From NCBI RefSeq assembly GCF_016598485.1, contig NZ_JAEMUW010000004.1, positions 310,001-374,000 on the forward strand: a stretch of DNA of 64,000 nucleotides, in the 5' to 3' direction. Each line of letters starts with the position of its first letter. Position 1 is the stretch's first letter. Under the pieces are notes generated by a model that saw only the letters and a program-made list of their open reading frames with translations, searched no databases and was not told where the DNA came from. Position numbers and translations under genes: made by a program. Shown piece by piece: positions 1 through 9,075 of this stretch. Source of the DNA: Micromonospora coerulea (lineage in GTDB: Bacteria; Actinomycetota; Actinomycetes; Mycobacteriales; Micromonosporaceae).

Positions 1-929
1 GGCTGGGCGTACCGGGCCAGGTGGGCGGCGACCGAGTGGACCACCATCGTGTACTGCTGGCGCTCGTCGTCGGCGTCGGCGAAGACGTAGGGCAGCAGCC
101 GGTCGGCGCAGAACTCGGCGAGCGTCCAGTAGAAGCTGTCCACGCCGGTGAGCCGGCTGCTCACGTCCGGCGTGCCTGAGGAGTCGCCGACCCGGGGCGG
201 GGCGTAGACCCGCACGTCGGGAAAGGCGCCGGCGTCGAGCCCGAGCTTCGCGTACCCGGCCCGGGTGGCGTCGTCGAGCCGGGTGTTGGGGTGGTCGAGG
301 AAGAGCAGGTCCTCGCCCTTGACGTTGAAGATCAGCGCCTTGGCGTTGACCGCGTCGCCGCCGAGCACGCCGGAGCGGAAGACCGAGTAGAGCAGGAAGG
401 TGGCGAAGCTGGTCTTGGTGGCCACCCCGGAGATGCCGGAGATGGAGACGTGCGCGCCCCGGGTGCCGTCGAGGAAGTCGGCGTTGAGGTAGACCGGAAC
501 GCCGTCGCGGCCCATGCCCATCGGGATGCGGCGTTCCATCCGGTCGAAGTGCAGCGCCCGGGCCCGGGCGTCGCCCTCGGCCCGGTGCACCACGGCGCCC
601 GGGGTGGGCGGCACGTAGAACTCGGGGTCGACCCGGGTGGTGGTGATCTCCGCGGCCTCCTGCACCTGGGCGGGCAGGGTCCCGTCGGCGATGGCGAAGA
701 CGTCGGAGTCGAACTGCGCGCCCTCGTGCCGGGCACGGACCTGGGTGACCACGCCCGCGATGGTCACCGGCTCCCGGCCGGGCAGCTCGCGCCTGGTGAC
801 CACCACGTCGTCGAGCTGGAGGTAGCTGCCGGGGGCGACGGCGGTCCAGAACGTCAGCGGGGTGGCGTCGGCGGTGCCGAGCACCCGGCCGACCCCGTCG
901 CCGGGGCCGTCGAGCAGATCGTCGGTCAT
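1..929 (-). CDS. HerA/DUF87-like ATP-binding protein, C-terminal part missing (window edge)
   Basis: The 5' part of a gene runs off the left edge; 309 codons are visible from the ATG at 927-929. The translation begins MTDDLLDGPGDGVGRVLG. Around residue 160 it has a glycine/lysine loop, GISGVATKTS, that fits a Walker A P-loop followed by a hydrophobic helix. A sheet-like stretch then contains FNVKGEDLLFLD. This layout (N-terminal barrel-like domain, then RecA-like ATPase) matches the HerA/VirB4-type DUF87 ATPases of actinomycetes, which are often found with the nuclease NurA. A role in DNA processing is inferred from the family only, because the Walker B and arginine finger regions lie outside the window. 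The gene is transcribed away from the membrane hydrolase on its right. Confidence 0.6.
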   Translation of the reverse strand, partial: MTDDLLDGPGDGVGRVLGTADATPLTFWTAVAPGSYLQLDDVVVTRRELPGREPVTIAGVVTQVRARHEGAQFDSDVFAIADGTLPAQVQEAAEITTTRVDPEFYVPPTPGAVVHRAEGDARARALHFDRMERRIPMGMGRDGVPVYLNADFLDGTRGAHVSISGISGVATKTSFATFLLYSVFRSGVLGGDAVNAKALIFNVKGEDLLFLDHPNTRLDDATRAGYAKLGLDAGAFPDVRVYAPPRVGDSSGTPDVSSRLTGVDSFYWTLAEFCADRLLPYVFADADDERQQYTMVVHSVAAHLARYAQ

Positions 930-1163
930 CGGCGGACTCCGGTCAGCTGGTCGTCTCGGTCGCGGGGCACGTGGTGCATCCTGCCCGAGGGATGCGACAG
1001 GTTGCCACGCGACGCGGCGGACGCCACGCCAGCGCCTCCGGACCCTGGCACAGCGGAACCGCGCGGGTGCGGTCCGTCACCGGATCAACCCGGTTTCCGC
1101 CCGGCCCGCCGCCATCCGCGAGAACATGCAGGTAGCCCAAGATCCCGGGCGCGAGGAGCGACC

Positions 1164-2798
1164 GTGACTCCCTCAGGTAGCCGATGGGCCGCGCTGCTGG
1201 CCCTCGCCGTGCTGCCCCCGGTGCTGGAGGCGGCTCTACTGGTCGGGATCGGCTTCCACGCCGCCCGCGGCCTCGCTCCCCAGGTCACCGCCGTCTGGCC
1301 GTACGACTCGTACCACGACCTGCGGTGGCTGCTGGTCTACCACGACTCCTGGTGGTCGTTCCTGCTCGGTCTGCTGGCCCTCACCGTGTTCCGTGGCCTG
1401 GTGTCGGCCGGGCTCACCGCGTTGGCCTGGCCCGGGACCGTGGACCGCCCCGCGTTCGGGTGGCTGGTCAGGCGGAACGTGGAGGTCGCCGCGCTCGCCG
1501 CGGTGATCATCTCCCCGTGGGCCGCGCTCTCCGTCGCCTTCTCCGCCGTCGCGCTCTCCTGGTACCTGCTCGCCTCGCTCGTCCCGATGCTGGTGCTGGC
1601 CCCGTTCCTCCAGCGGGCGGGGGTGGTCGCGCACTGGTGGCGAGGGCTGCCCACGCTCAGACTGCTCGGCTGGTCCCTGGTCAACTTCGCGCTCCTCACC
1701 CTCGGGGCCGCCCTCATCACGAGCGTCCCGGGCTGGTGGCCGGTCGCGGTGGCCGCCCTCTGCGGCGTGGCGAACGGGCTGCTCTGGCGGCGGACCGTGG
1801 CCGCCGCGGCGCTGCCCGGGCGCATCCGCTGGCTGCGGGTGCCGGTGGCGCCGGTCGCCATCGTGCTCACCATGGCCGCGGCGGTGGGCGCCCAGCCACT
1901 GATCAACCTTTCGATGGGCAGGCCGGAGGAGTGGCGTCCCCCGGTCATCTCCGAGCGGTTGCCCGACCGGGTCCCGCACGCGGTGATCGTCATCGCCGGG
2001 CACGATTCCCGCTGGGACGGGCGGCCGCCGGCGGATCCGCGGGTCGAGCGTTTCTCCTACCGAGGGCTGGACGGCCAGGGCCGACCGCTGCCGTACGGGC
2101 CGATGGAGACCCACCAGTCGTTGGACGCCAGCGGCGTCCTGCTCGCGGCGCACGTCGACGCGCTGCACCGGCGGACCGGCCGGCCGGTGGCACTGCTCGG
2201 GTCCAGCGAGGGGGCCATGGTGGCGCGCATGTACCTGGACAAGTGGTCGAAGCCGACCCCGGTGGAGGCGGTGATGCTGTTCAGCCCGCTGGTGCAGCCG
2301 GGGCGCGCCTACTATCCGCCCCCGGGACACAGCGGCTGGGGATTGGCCGCGGGCTGGGAGCTGCGGGGGATCTTCGCCCTGGCGAACCTTCCGCAGGAGG
2401 TGAAGAACGACCCGGACCAGCCGTTCCTCCGCTCGGTCCTCGTCAATGCGCCGTTCCTCCGCAACCGCACGCTCTGCCCGGTGGCCGGCGTACGCATGAT
2501 CGCCTTCCTGCCGACGGTCAGCGCGGTGGAGGCCCCGCCCGGCGAGTACAGCCGGGTCCCGGTCTTCCAGTTGCCCGCCTTCCACGGCGGCCTGCTCGAC
2601 CGGCAGGCGGCGGAGACACGGGTCGTGAGCTTCCTGGCCGGCGATGAGGTCGACCGGCCGAGACGGGAGTACCGCCTGCTGCAGCGGTTGGGCGCGGCGT
2701 GGCAGCCACCCCCGCTCGCCGTGTCCGTCAATCCGGTCTGGTCGGCCACGCGGGAGGCCGACCCGGCCTTCACCGGCAAGATCTGCGAGGCGCGCTGA
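1164..2798 (+). CDS. Polytopic membrane protein with C-terminal alpha/beta-hydrolase domain
   Basis: 544 residues from a GTG at 1164, chosen because GAGGAG lies just upstream at 1153-1158; the open frame extends much further upstream but that part is antisense to the ATPase gene. About the first 270 residues form six or seven hydrophobic segments. The C-terminal half has a sheet strand ending VIVIAGHDS and a nucleophile elbow GSSEG (GxSxG), and ends in a hydrolase-like region with candidate His residues near AFHGG. It is probably a membrane-bound esterase or lipase-like enzyme of unknown substrate, with the hydrolase on one face of the membrane. No operon partner: both neighbours point elsewhere. 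Confidence 0.65.
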   Translation: MTPSGSRWAALLALAVLPPVLEAALLVGIGFHAARGLAPQVTAVWPYDSYHDLRWLLVYHDSWWSFLLGLLALTVFRGLVSAGLTALAWPGTVDRPAFGWLVRRNVEVAALAAVIISPWAALSVAFSAVALSWYLLASLVPMLVLAPFLQRAGVVAHWWRGLPTLRLLGWSLVNFALLTLGAALITSVPGWWPVAVAALCGVANGLLWRRTVAAAALPGRIRWLRVPVAPVAIVLTMAAAVGAQPLINLSMGRPEEWRPPVISERLPDRVPHAVIVIAGHDSRWDGRPPADPRVERFSYRGLDGQGRPLPYGPMETHQSLDASGVLLAAHVDALHRRTGRPVALLGSSEGAMVARMYLDKWSKPTPVEAVMLFSPLVQPGRAYYPPPGHSGWGLAAGWELRGIFALANLPQEVKNDPDQPFLRSVLVNAPFLRNRTLCPVAGVRMIAFLPTVSAVEAPPGEYSRVPVFQLPAFHGGLLDRQAAETRVVSFLAGDEVDRPRREYRLLQRLGAAWQPPPLAVSVNPVWSATREADPAFTGKICEAR

Positions 2799-2893
2799 GC
2801 CGGCCGGCACCTCGAGGACCGGGCCGCGGGCGGGGCTGTCCGCGTACCCCCGGCAGAGCGCGCCGGCCGGCGGCCTTGCGCCGGCGGTGGGTC

Positions 2894-3727
2894 TCAGCCC
2901 TGCGCGAGCACCTCGCGCAGCCGGGCGGCGAAGGCCGGCGGGTCCTCGACGAAGCCGAGGTGCCCGCCGGGGAACATCGTGGGGGCGCCGCCCAGCGCCG
3001 CGGCGAGCGCCCGTGCGGTGCGGTCGCAGATCTGGCCGGTCGACCGCGCACCGAGGCCGACGACGACGCGGGTCGCACCGTCGCGGAGGGCGGCGACGTC
3101 GGGCTGGAACCGGGTCGTCCCGCGGATCATGTGGAGGTACTGGAAGTGCTCGTCGGCGGCCGCCTGCGGTTCGGGCTCACCGCCGAACATGCCCTGGACC
3201 AGCTCCTCCGGCAGTTGGATGTTCGCGTTGGCCAGGAACTGGCGCCCGGCGCCCAGCCGGTCCCCGGAACGGTAGGTGGCGATCATGTCGTCCTCCCGGG
3301 CCAGGAGTTCCGCCCGGTCGTCCAGCAGCCCGAGCAGCGGCGGCTCGTGCGCGATGACCGTGTGCACCTGATCCGGGTGGGCCTGGGCGAGGGCGAGGAC
3401 GGTCACCGCGCCGCCGCTGGAGCCGAGCACGGCGGCCGGGCCGGCGTCGAGGTGGGCGAGGAGCCGGGACATGTCGTCGGCGCGCAGTTGCGGGGTCGAG
3501 TCCTGGTGCGGATCGTGCAGGACGCTGCGGTTGATGCCGCGCGGGTCGGTGGTCAGCACGGTGTGTTCCGCGGCCAGCAGGTCGGCCAGCGGGGCGAAGG
3601 CCCCGGCGTCCATCGGGGCGGCGACCAGCGCCACCAGCGGGCCCCGCCCGCGTACCTCGTAGTACAGCCGCCCGTCCGGGACCTCCAGGGTCGCGGCGGT
3701 GACATGCTCGGCGGAGATGCTGCTCAT
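2894..3727 (-). CDS. Alpha/beta-hydrolase fold protein
   Basis: 277 residues, typical length for a soluble alpha/beta hydrolase. Visible motifs are the nucleophile elbow GSSGG at about residue 103, an Asp-containing strand DPRGINRS, and a C-terminal catalytic histidine in GGHLGF. The protein resembles the small esterase/haloperoxidase-like hydrolases common in actinomycetes. It is divergently transcribed from the ECF sigma factor gene at 3799, with only 71 bp between the starts, so the two probably share control. Hydrolase genes beside sigma factors of this type recur in actinobacteria (family knowledge), but substrate and reaction cannot be stated. Confidence 0.8.
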   Translation of the reverse strand: MSSISAEHVTAATLEVPDGRLYYEVRGRGPLVALVAAPMDAGAFAPLADLLAAEHTVLTTDPRGINRSVLHDPHQDSTPQLRADDMSRLLAHLDAGPAAVLGSSGGAVTVLALAQAHPDQVHTVIAHEPPLLGLLDDRAELLAREDDMIATYRSGDRLGAGRQFLANANIQLPEELVQGMFGGEPEPQAAADEHFQYLHMIRGTTRFQPDVAALRDGATRVVVGLGARSTGQICDRTARALAAALGGAPTMFPGGHLGFVEDPPAFAARLREVLAQG

Positions 3728-3798
3728 CGGGTCCTCCCGGGTCGTGGCGAATCGCGGTTCACCATGCAGACTCCCGTCCTGCGGCAGAATCGTCGCTT

Positions 3799-4869
3799 GT
3801 GAGCGTGACTTCGCCGAAAGACGCGCCGGGTCGCGGGTCGGACCCGGTCGACGGGGCCGCCTTCACCGCGCTCGTCGCACCGCTGCGCCGGGAACTGCAC
3901 GCGCACTGCTACCGGATGCTCGGCTCCACCCATGACGCGGACGACGCCCTCCAGGAGGCCCTGCTGCGGGCCTGGCGGGGACTGCCGGGCTTCGCGGGCC
4001 GCGGTTCGCTGCGCTCGTGGCTGTACACCGTGGCCACCCGGACCTGCCTGGACCTCGTTGCCGGCCGCCGCCGCCGGGCCCTGCCCGTCGACCTCGGTCC
4101 GGCCAGTGAGCGGGCGGTGCCGGACAACCGCCCGGCCGACCACATCGCCTGGCTCGGTCCCTACCCCGATGCCGACCTCGCCGCCGGTCCGGCCGCCCCA
4201 GACGTGCGCTACGAGCGGCGCGAGGCCGTCGAGCTGGCCTTTGTCGCCTCGTTGCAGCACCTGCCCGGCAACCAGCGGGCGGCGCTGCTGCTCTTCGACG
4301 TCCTCGGCTTCTCCGCCGCGGAGATCGCGGCGATGATGCGCACCTCCACGACGTCGGTGAACTCGGCGCTCGCGCGGGCCCGGCGGATGGTCGCCGAGCG
4401 GGTCCCCGCCGCGAGCCAGCAGCGGACGCTGCGCACGCTCGACGACGCCCGCCTGCGGGAGATCGTCACCGGGTACGCCACCGCGCTGGAGAACGGTGAC
4501 GCCGACGCCCTGATCGCCCTGCTCACCGAGGACGTCACCTGGTCGATGCCGCCGATGCCGCAGTGGTACCGGGGCCTCGCCGCGGTCATGGACTTCGCCC
4601 GTCAGGCGCCCCTGACCCGCTGCGGGAGTTGGCGACACCTGCCGACCAGCGCGAACGGCCAGCCCGCCGTCGCGTCCTACCTGCGCCGGGGCGCGACCGG
4701 GCCGTACCTGCCCTGGTCGATCAACGTGCTGACGCTGCGGGGCGCCCGGATCGCGGAGATCACCTCGTTCCTGGAGGTGACGCACTTCCCGGCGTTCGGG
4801 CTGCCGGACGCGCTACCGGCGACTCGGGGAGCGGGTCGGCACGTGGTCGCCCCGCCCGGGATCGCCTGA
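3799..4869 (+). CDS. ECF sigma factor with C-terminal SnoaL-like domain (SigG/TIGR02960 type)
   Basis: 356 residues from GTG 3799. Region 2 (about residues 20-90) contains HCYRMLGSTHDADDALQEA and RAWRGLPGF, the promoter -10 binding helix of sigma-70 proteins. Region 4 (about 150-205) contains LPGNQRAALLLFDVLGFSAAEIA and a recognition helix. The C-terminal 130 residues form a SnoaL/NTF2-like fold, a fusion typical of the SigG/SigJ ECF groups, where this domain modulates activity and replaces an anti-sigma factor. No anti-sigma gene is adjacent, consistent with that mechanism. It diverges from the hydrolase at 2894, a likely co-regulated or target gene. Confidence 0.88.
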   Translation: MSVTSPKDAPGRGSDPVDGAAFTALVAPLRRELHAHCYRMLGSTHDADDALQEALLRAWRGLPGFAGRGSLRSWLYTVATRTCLDLVAGRRRRALPVDLGPASERAVPDNRPADHIAWLGPYPDADLAAGPAAPDVRYERREAVELAFVASLQHLPGNQRAALLLFDVLGFSAAEIAAMMRTSTTSVNSALARARRMVAERVPAASQQRTLRTLDDARLREIVTGYATALENGDADALIALLTEDVTWSMPPMPQWYRGLAAVMDFARQAPLTRCGSWRHLPTSANGQPAVASYLRRGATGPYLPWSINVLTLRGARIAEITSFLEVTHFPAFGLPDALPATRGAGRHVVAPPGIA

Positions 4870-4916
4870 GCTGCGCCGCCGTCGAGACCGGGCGCCCGCC
4901 CGACCCGGGTACGTCC

Positions 4917-5702
4917 CTAGGCGGCGGGCGCGGCGCCGGCCGGCGGGGCGTCGTCCGCGTTCCGGGCGTACCGCAGCATGAGGGCCCCGTCCTCGGCGGC
5001 CAGCACGTGGCGCAGCGGCAGCCGCCGGGGCGCGCTGGCGTCCCCGGCGCTGATCCGCCCCGGGCCGCCCCCGGCCAGCAGCGGCGCGACGGTCAGGCAG
5101 AGCTCGTCGACCAGGTCGGCCGCGGTGAGCGCGCCGAACAGGTGCGGGCCGCCCTCGCAGAGCACCTGGCCCAGGCCGCCCCGGCGCAGCTCGGCCAGGC
5201 CGGCGGCGAGGTCCACCCGGTCCGGGCCGCAGCGGACCAGGTCCGCGACGTCGGTGAGCCCCGGCGGCGGGGTGGCGTCGTCCCGGGTGAGCACGACCGG
5301 CCGCACCGGCGCGTCGGCGAAGGCGCCCTGCGCGGGGTCGAGGTCGAGGGATCCGGAGACCACCACCAGCGTGGGGTAGTCGGTCAGGCCGTTCGCCCGG
5401 CGCCACGCCCGGCGCGGCTCGCTGAGCCGGACCGCCCGGTAGCCCTCGTGCCGCAGCGTGCCGGCGGCCACGACCAGGCCGTCGCAGAGCATCCGGAGCA
5501 GGCCGAAGACCCGCTTGTCCGGCTCTCCGGACAGGCCCGCGGAGTAGCCGTCCAGGGTGACCGCACCGTCGACGCTGGACACGAAGTTGACCCGCAGGTG
5601 GGGGCGCTCGGCGCGGCCGTAGAGCGCGGCCAGCTCCGGGTCGGTCAGCGGCCCGGTCGCGGGCGCGGGCCAGACCCGGGAAATCGGACTTTCGACGCTC
5701 AT
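4917..5702 (-). CDS. Pyrimidine reductase family protein (RibD C-terminal domain)
   Basis: 261 residues from ATG 5702; an in-frame start 51 codons upstream is possible but that extension is low-complexity and unlike the family. The fold markers of RibD_C/dihydrofolate-reductase-like enzymes are present: an N-terminal strand LRVNFVSSVDGAVTLDG, a central NADPH-binding region, and the signature LCEGGPHLFGAL, followed by LVDELCLTVAPLLAGG. RibD_C proteins reduce the ribosyl group of a riboflavin precursor with NADPH, but stand-alone actinobacterial copies outside rib operons have no assigned substrate. No other riboflavin gene is nearby. It is convergent with the sigma factor gene and divergent from the next gene. 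Confidence 0.82.
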   Translation of the reverse strand: MSVESPISRVWPAPATGPLTDPELAALYGRAERPHLRVNFVSSVDGAVTLDGYSAGLSGEPDKRVFGLLRMLCDGLVVAAGTLRHEGYRAVRLSEPRRAWRRANGLTDYPTLVVVSGSLDLDPAQGAFADAPVRPVVLTRDDATPPPGLTDVADLVRCGPDRVDLAAGLAELRRGGLGQVLCEGGPHLFGALTAADLVDELCLTVAPLLAGGGPGRISAGDASAPRRLPLRHVLAAEDGALMLRYARNADDAPPAGAAPAA

Positions 5703-5853
5703 TCGCCGGCCGGACCCGTGACCGGAGGGGTGGGTTCGGGGGTACGGTGCTGGCAGTCGCACCACTTCCGGCCCGGACAGTCGTCGTGCCGTCGCTCGCG
5801 GCACGCTCGGCAGATCATGCTGGCAGCCTATGCCGAGGGAGGATGGGACACCC

Positions 5854-6399
5854 ATGCCGCGTCAGATCTTGCAGCTCACGGTCGCACTGGCCGGGGTCCG
5901 ACCCCCGGTGTGGCGGCGGGTGCTCGTCCCGGCCGGTTACACCCTGGACCGGGTACACCGGGTGGTGCAGCACGCGATGGGCTGGCGGGACTGTCACCTG
6001 CACTCGTTCGAGATCGACGGGCGCCAGTACGGCGAGCCGGACCCGGACGGCGAGCTGGCGGTCCGCGACGAGCTGGACGTCCGCCTCGACGCGGTGGTCG
6101 GCAAGGGCAGCCGGTTCCACTACACCTACGACTTCGGTGACTGGTGGGAGCACGCCCTGCTGGTGGAGGACGTCTGCACGGCCGACCCGGACGAGCGGTA
6201 CCCGGCCTGCCTCGACGGTGAGCGGGCCTGCCCGCCGGAGGACGTCGGCGGCCCGGCCGGGTACGCCGCACTGCTGGCCGCCCTCGCCGATCCGGCCCAT
6301 CCGGAGCACCGCGCGATGGGGGAGTGGGTCGGCGCCGGCTTCGACCCGGACGCCTTCGACGCCGCCCGGACCAGCACCCTGCTGCGCCGGCTCTGCTGA
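5854..6399 (+). CDS. Plasmid pRiA4b ORF-3-like family protein
   Basis: 181 residues from ATG 5854, chosen over the ATG at 5830 because GAGGGAGGA at 5835-5843 is a well-placed ribosome-binding site. Diagnostic sequences are ILQLTVALAGVRPPVWRRV at the N-terminus, LHSFEIDG, and YTYDFGDWWEHALLVE, all hallmarks of the pRiA4b ORF-3/IS1096 TnpR-like family. The biochemical function of this family is unknown. Family members occur as chromosomal singletons and as passengers of mobile elements; no transposase is nearby here. The C-terminus is rich in acidic residues and ends shortly before the ceb promoter region. Confidence 0.8.
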   Translation: MPRQILQLTVALAGVRPPVWRRVLVPAGYTLDRVHRVVQHAMGWRDCHLHSFEIDGRQYGEPDPDGELAVRDELDVRLDAVVGKGSRFHYTYDFGDWWEHALLVEDVCTADPDERYPACLDGERACPPEDVGGPAGYAALLAALADPAHPEHRAMGEWVGAGFDPDAFDAARTSTLLRRLC

Positions 6400-6455
6400 T
6401 CCGGGCTCTCCCACCCCGCTGAGTTCGCCACGCATCGATCGACGCGGTAACGATA

Positions 6456-6469
6456 TGGGAACGCTCCCA
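6456..6469. promoter_or_regulatory. CebR-type operator 1
   Basis: TGGGAACGCTCCCA, one base from the established CebR consensus TGGGAGCGCTCCCA. It sits just upstream of the -35 box of the cebE promoter, so a bound LacI-type repressor would occlude RNA polymerase. Confidence 0.85.
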
Positions 6470-6477
6470 TCCACCTA

Positions 6478-6506
6478 TTGACACCCCTGACGCCTCCCGG
6501 CAATGT
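6478..6506 (+). promoter_or_regulatory. cebEFG-bglC promoter
   Basis: TTGACA (6478-6483) is followed after 17 bp by CAATGT (6501-6506). This is a near-ideal sigma-70/HrdB-type promoter flanked on both sides by CebR-like palindromes. The predicted start lies around 6513, inside operator 2, leaving a leader of about 140 nt before cebE. Confidence 0.75.
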
Positions 6507-6508
6507 CA

Positions 6509-6522
6509 TGGGAGCGCTCCCG
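6509..6522. promoter_or_regulatory. CebR-type operator 2
   Basis: TGGGAGCGCTCCCG, a single mismatch to the CebR consensus. It overlaps the predicted transcription start, so repressor binding would block promoter clearance. Confidence 0.88.
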
Positions 6523-6652
6523 GTGTGGCGCGGATCTCATCCGCGACCGTTCCGGGCCCCCGCCTGCCGACGCCGTCGGCCGGCGGCCCGGCGCTGCAAC
6601 AGCACCCCCCACCACACAGACACCCGCCTCACCATCGAAAGAGGGGTCTCGG

Positions 6653-7966
6653 ATGAGCGTCCCAACCCGTCGCCGCCGGTTCGCGGCGATCGCGCTCGCC
6701 TCCGTCGCGCTGCTCGCCACCGCCACCGCCTGCGGCGATGACTCGTCTGACAGCGGCAGCAGTGACGGCCCGGTCACCCTGGTCGTCGACGTCTTCGGCG
6801 ACCAGGGCTTCGGCTACGACGAGCTCTACCGGCAGTACGAAGCCGACCACCCGAACGTCAAGATCCAGGAGCGCGGCAAGGGCCTGGGCCTGGGCGACTA
6901 CAACACCCGGCTGACCCAGCAGATCACCGCCGGGTCGGGCGCCGGCGACATCGTCGCCCTCGAAGAGGGCACGATCGTGCAGTTCTACGCCCAGGCCGAC
7001 AAGTTCGTGAACCTGGCCGACCACGGCGCGAACGACCTCAAGGGCAACTTCCTGCCCTGGAAGTGGGAGCAGGGAACCACCCCCGACGGCAAGGTGCTGG
7101 GCCTCGGCACCGACGTCGGCTCGATGGCCCTGTGCTACCGCAGCGACCTGTTCTCCGCCGCCGGCCTGCCCAGCGACCGCGAGCAGGTCGGGGCGCTCTG
7201 GCCGACCTGGGACCAGTTCATCGCCACCGGCCGGAAGTTCGCCGCCGCCGACAGGAAGCACAAGTTCGTCGACTCGGCGACCAACTTCTACAACGTGGTG
7301 CTGATGCAGACCGCCGGCGCCGGCACCGGCTACACCTACTACGACAAGAGCAACAAGCTGGTCATCGGCGAGAACCCGGATGTCAAGGCGTCCTACGACC
7401 TCACCACCACGATGATCGCGGCCGGCCTGTCCAACAACCTCCAGTCGTTCTCCAACGAGTGGAACGCCGGTTTCAAGAACGGCACCTTCGCCACCATCGC
7501 CTGCCCGGCCTGGATGACCGGTGTCATCAAGGGCCAGGCCGGTGACGCGGCCGCCGGCAAGTGGGACATCGCCAAGGCCCCCGGCAACGGCGGCAACTGG
7601 GGCGGCTCCTTCCTGGCCGTGCCGAAGTCCAGCAAGCACGCCAAGGAGGCCGCCGAGCTGGCGAAGTTCCTGACCAGCAGCAAGGGCCAGATCGAGGCGT
7701 TCAAGAAGCTCGGCAACCTGCCCTCGTCGCCGCAGGCGCTGGCCGACCCGGCCGTCGTCGACGCGACCAACGACTACTTCAGCAAGGCGCCGATCGGCAA
7801 GATCTTCGGTGCCGGCGCCAGCGAGCTGAAGCCGGTCTACCTCGGCCCGAAGAACAACGCCGTGCGAACCGCCGTGGAGAACAGCCTGCGCGCCGTCGAG
7901 CAGGGCAAGTCCGCGGAGGAGCAGTGGCAGGCAGCGCTGAAGAACGGCGCGGCCGCCGGTAAGTGA
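6653..7966 (+). CDS. cebE: Cellobiose/cello-oligosaccharide ABC transporter, substrate-binding lipoprotein
   Basis: 437 residues. The start at 6653 gives a classic lipoprotein signal: RRRR, a hydrophobic stretch, then the lipobox ATAC with Cys as the mature N-terminus, followed by a Ser/Asp/Gly-rich linker. The rest is a family-1 sugar-binding protein (SBP_bac_1), length typical of CebE, ending KNGAAAGK. It captures cellobiose or cello-oligosaccharides outside the cell for CebF/CebG. The identification rests on order (cebE-cebF-cebG-bglC-cebR) and on the CebR operators in front. As usual for this system no ATPase gene is linked; the shared ATPase MsiK is expected elsewhere in the genome. Confidence 0.88.
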   Translation: MSVPTRRRRFAAIALASVALLATATACGDDSSDSGSSDGPVTLVVDVFGDQGFGYDELYRQYEADHPNVKIQERGKGLGLGDYNTRLTQQITAGSGAGDIVALEEGTIVQFYAQADKFVNLADHGANDLKGNFLPWKWEQGTTPDGKVLGLGTDVGSMALCYRSDLFSAAGLPSDREQVGALWPTWDQFIATGRKFAAADRKHKFVDSATNFYNVVLMQTAGAGTGYTYYDKSNKLVIGENPDVKASYDLTTTMIAAGLSNNLQSFSNEWNAGFKNGTFATIACPAWMTGVIKGQAGDAAAGKWDIAKAPGNGGNWGGSFLAVPKSSKHAKEAAELAKFLTSSKGQIEAFKKLGNLPSSPQALADPAVVDATNDYFSKAPIGKIFGAGASELKPVYLGPKNNAVRTAVENSLRAVEQGKSAEEQWQAALKNGAAAGK

Positions 7967-8085
7967 CCCGGCCGGAGCCACCGCGGGTGGCGTCGACACC
8001 GCCGGCTGTCGGCGCCACCCGCGGTGCCCACCCCCCGGCGTCGCCCGTGTGGGCGGGTGACGCCGGCCGAGGACAAGGACCGTCA

Positions 8086-9066
8086 ATGAGCCTCGACCTG
8101 CACGCCGCGGCGCCCCCCGACCCTGGACCGTCCCGCGCCGCCCGGCCAACGCACCGCCGTACCGCCTCGCTGACCCGGCTGGACCTGACGTACTCGCCCT
8201 ACCTCTACGTCCTGCCGTTCTTCGTGATCCTCGTCGTGTTCAGCGCGTACCCGATCGCGTACACGGTCTGGATCGCGCTGACCGACCGGTCGCCGCTGAA
8301 CCCGACGATCTCCTTCGTCGGGCTGGACAACTTCGTCGAACTGATCACCGACGACCCGCAGTTCTGGAACGCCGTGGTGAACACCTTCGGCATGTTCCTG
8401 CTCTCCACCGTGCCCCAGCTGCTGCTGGCGCTGGTGCTGGCCAACGCCCTGAACCGGAAGCTGCGCGCGCAGACCTTCTTCCGGATGGCCATCGCGATGC
8501 CGGTCATCACCTCCACCGCGGTGGTCGCGCTGATCTTCTCGATGATCTACGCCAAGGACTTCGGCCTGGTCAACTGGCTGCTCGACAGCGTCGGCCTCGG
8601 CCCGATCGACTGGCGGGCCAACCGGTACGCCTCCTGGTTCGCCATCTCGACGATGGTCGACTGGCGGTGGGTCGGTTACAACGCCCTGATCTACCTGGCC
8701 GCCATGCAGTCCATCAACAAGGACCTGTACGAGGCCGCGTCGCTGGACGGCGCCTCCCGGCGGCGGCAGTTCTGGTCGATCACCATCCCGCAGCTCCGCC
8801 CGACGATCATCTTCACGCTGATCATCTCGACCATCGGCGGGTTGCAGCTCTTCACCGAGCCGCTGCTGTTCACCAGCGGCTCCGGCGGCCTCTCCGGCGG
8901 CTCGGAGGGGCAGTTCCAGACCATCACCATGTACCTGCTCGACGTGATGAACCAGCGGTTCCGCTGGGGGTACGCCGGCGCGGTCGCGCTCGTGCTCTTC
9001 CTGCTCATCGCGCTGATGTCGACGGTGAACTACCTGCTGGCCCGCCGGATCAGCTCCGACACGTGA
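8086..9066 (+). CDS. cebF: Cello-oligosaccharide ABC transporter permease CebF
   Basis: 326 residues from ATG 8086. It has six predicted membrane helices, the first at about residues 45-65 (YLYVLPFFVILVVFSAYPIAY), after a proline-rich cytoplasmic N-terminus. The ATPase-contact EAA loop is clear: YEAASLDGASRRRQFWSITIP. This is the MalF-like permease. It lies 119 bp after cebE and 9 bp before cebG on the same strand, so it belongs to the CebR-regulated transcript. The sugar pathway across the membrane is formed with CebG. Confidence 0.9.
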   Translation: MSLDLHAAAPPDPGPSRAARPTHRRTASLTRLDLTYSPYLYVLPFFVILVVFSAYPIAYTVWIALTDRSPLNPTISFVGLDNFVELITDDPQFWNAVVNTFGMFLLSTVPQLLLALVLANALNRKLRAQTFFRMAIAMPVITSTAVVALIFSMIYAKDFGLVNWLLDSVGLGPIDWRANRYASWFAISTMVDWRWVGYNALIYLAAMQSINKDLYEAASLDGASRRRQFWSITIPQLRPTIIFTLIISTIGGLQLFTEPLLFTSGSGGLSGGSEGQFQTITMYLLDVMNQRFRWGYAGAVALVLFLLIALMSTVNYLLARRISSDT

Positions 9067-9075
9067 GGTGACGAG

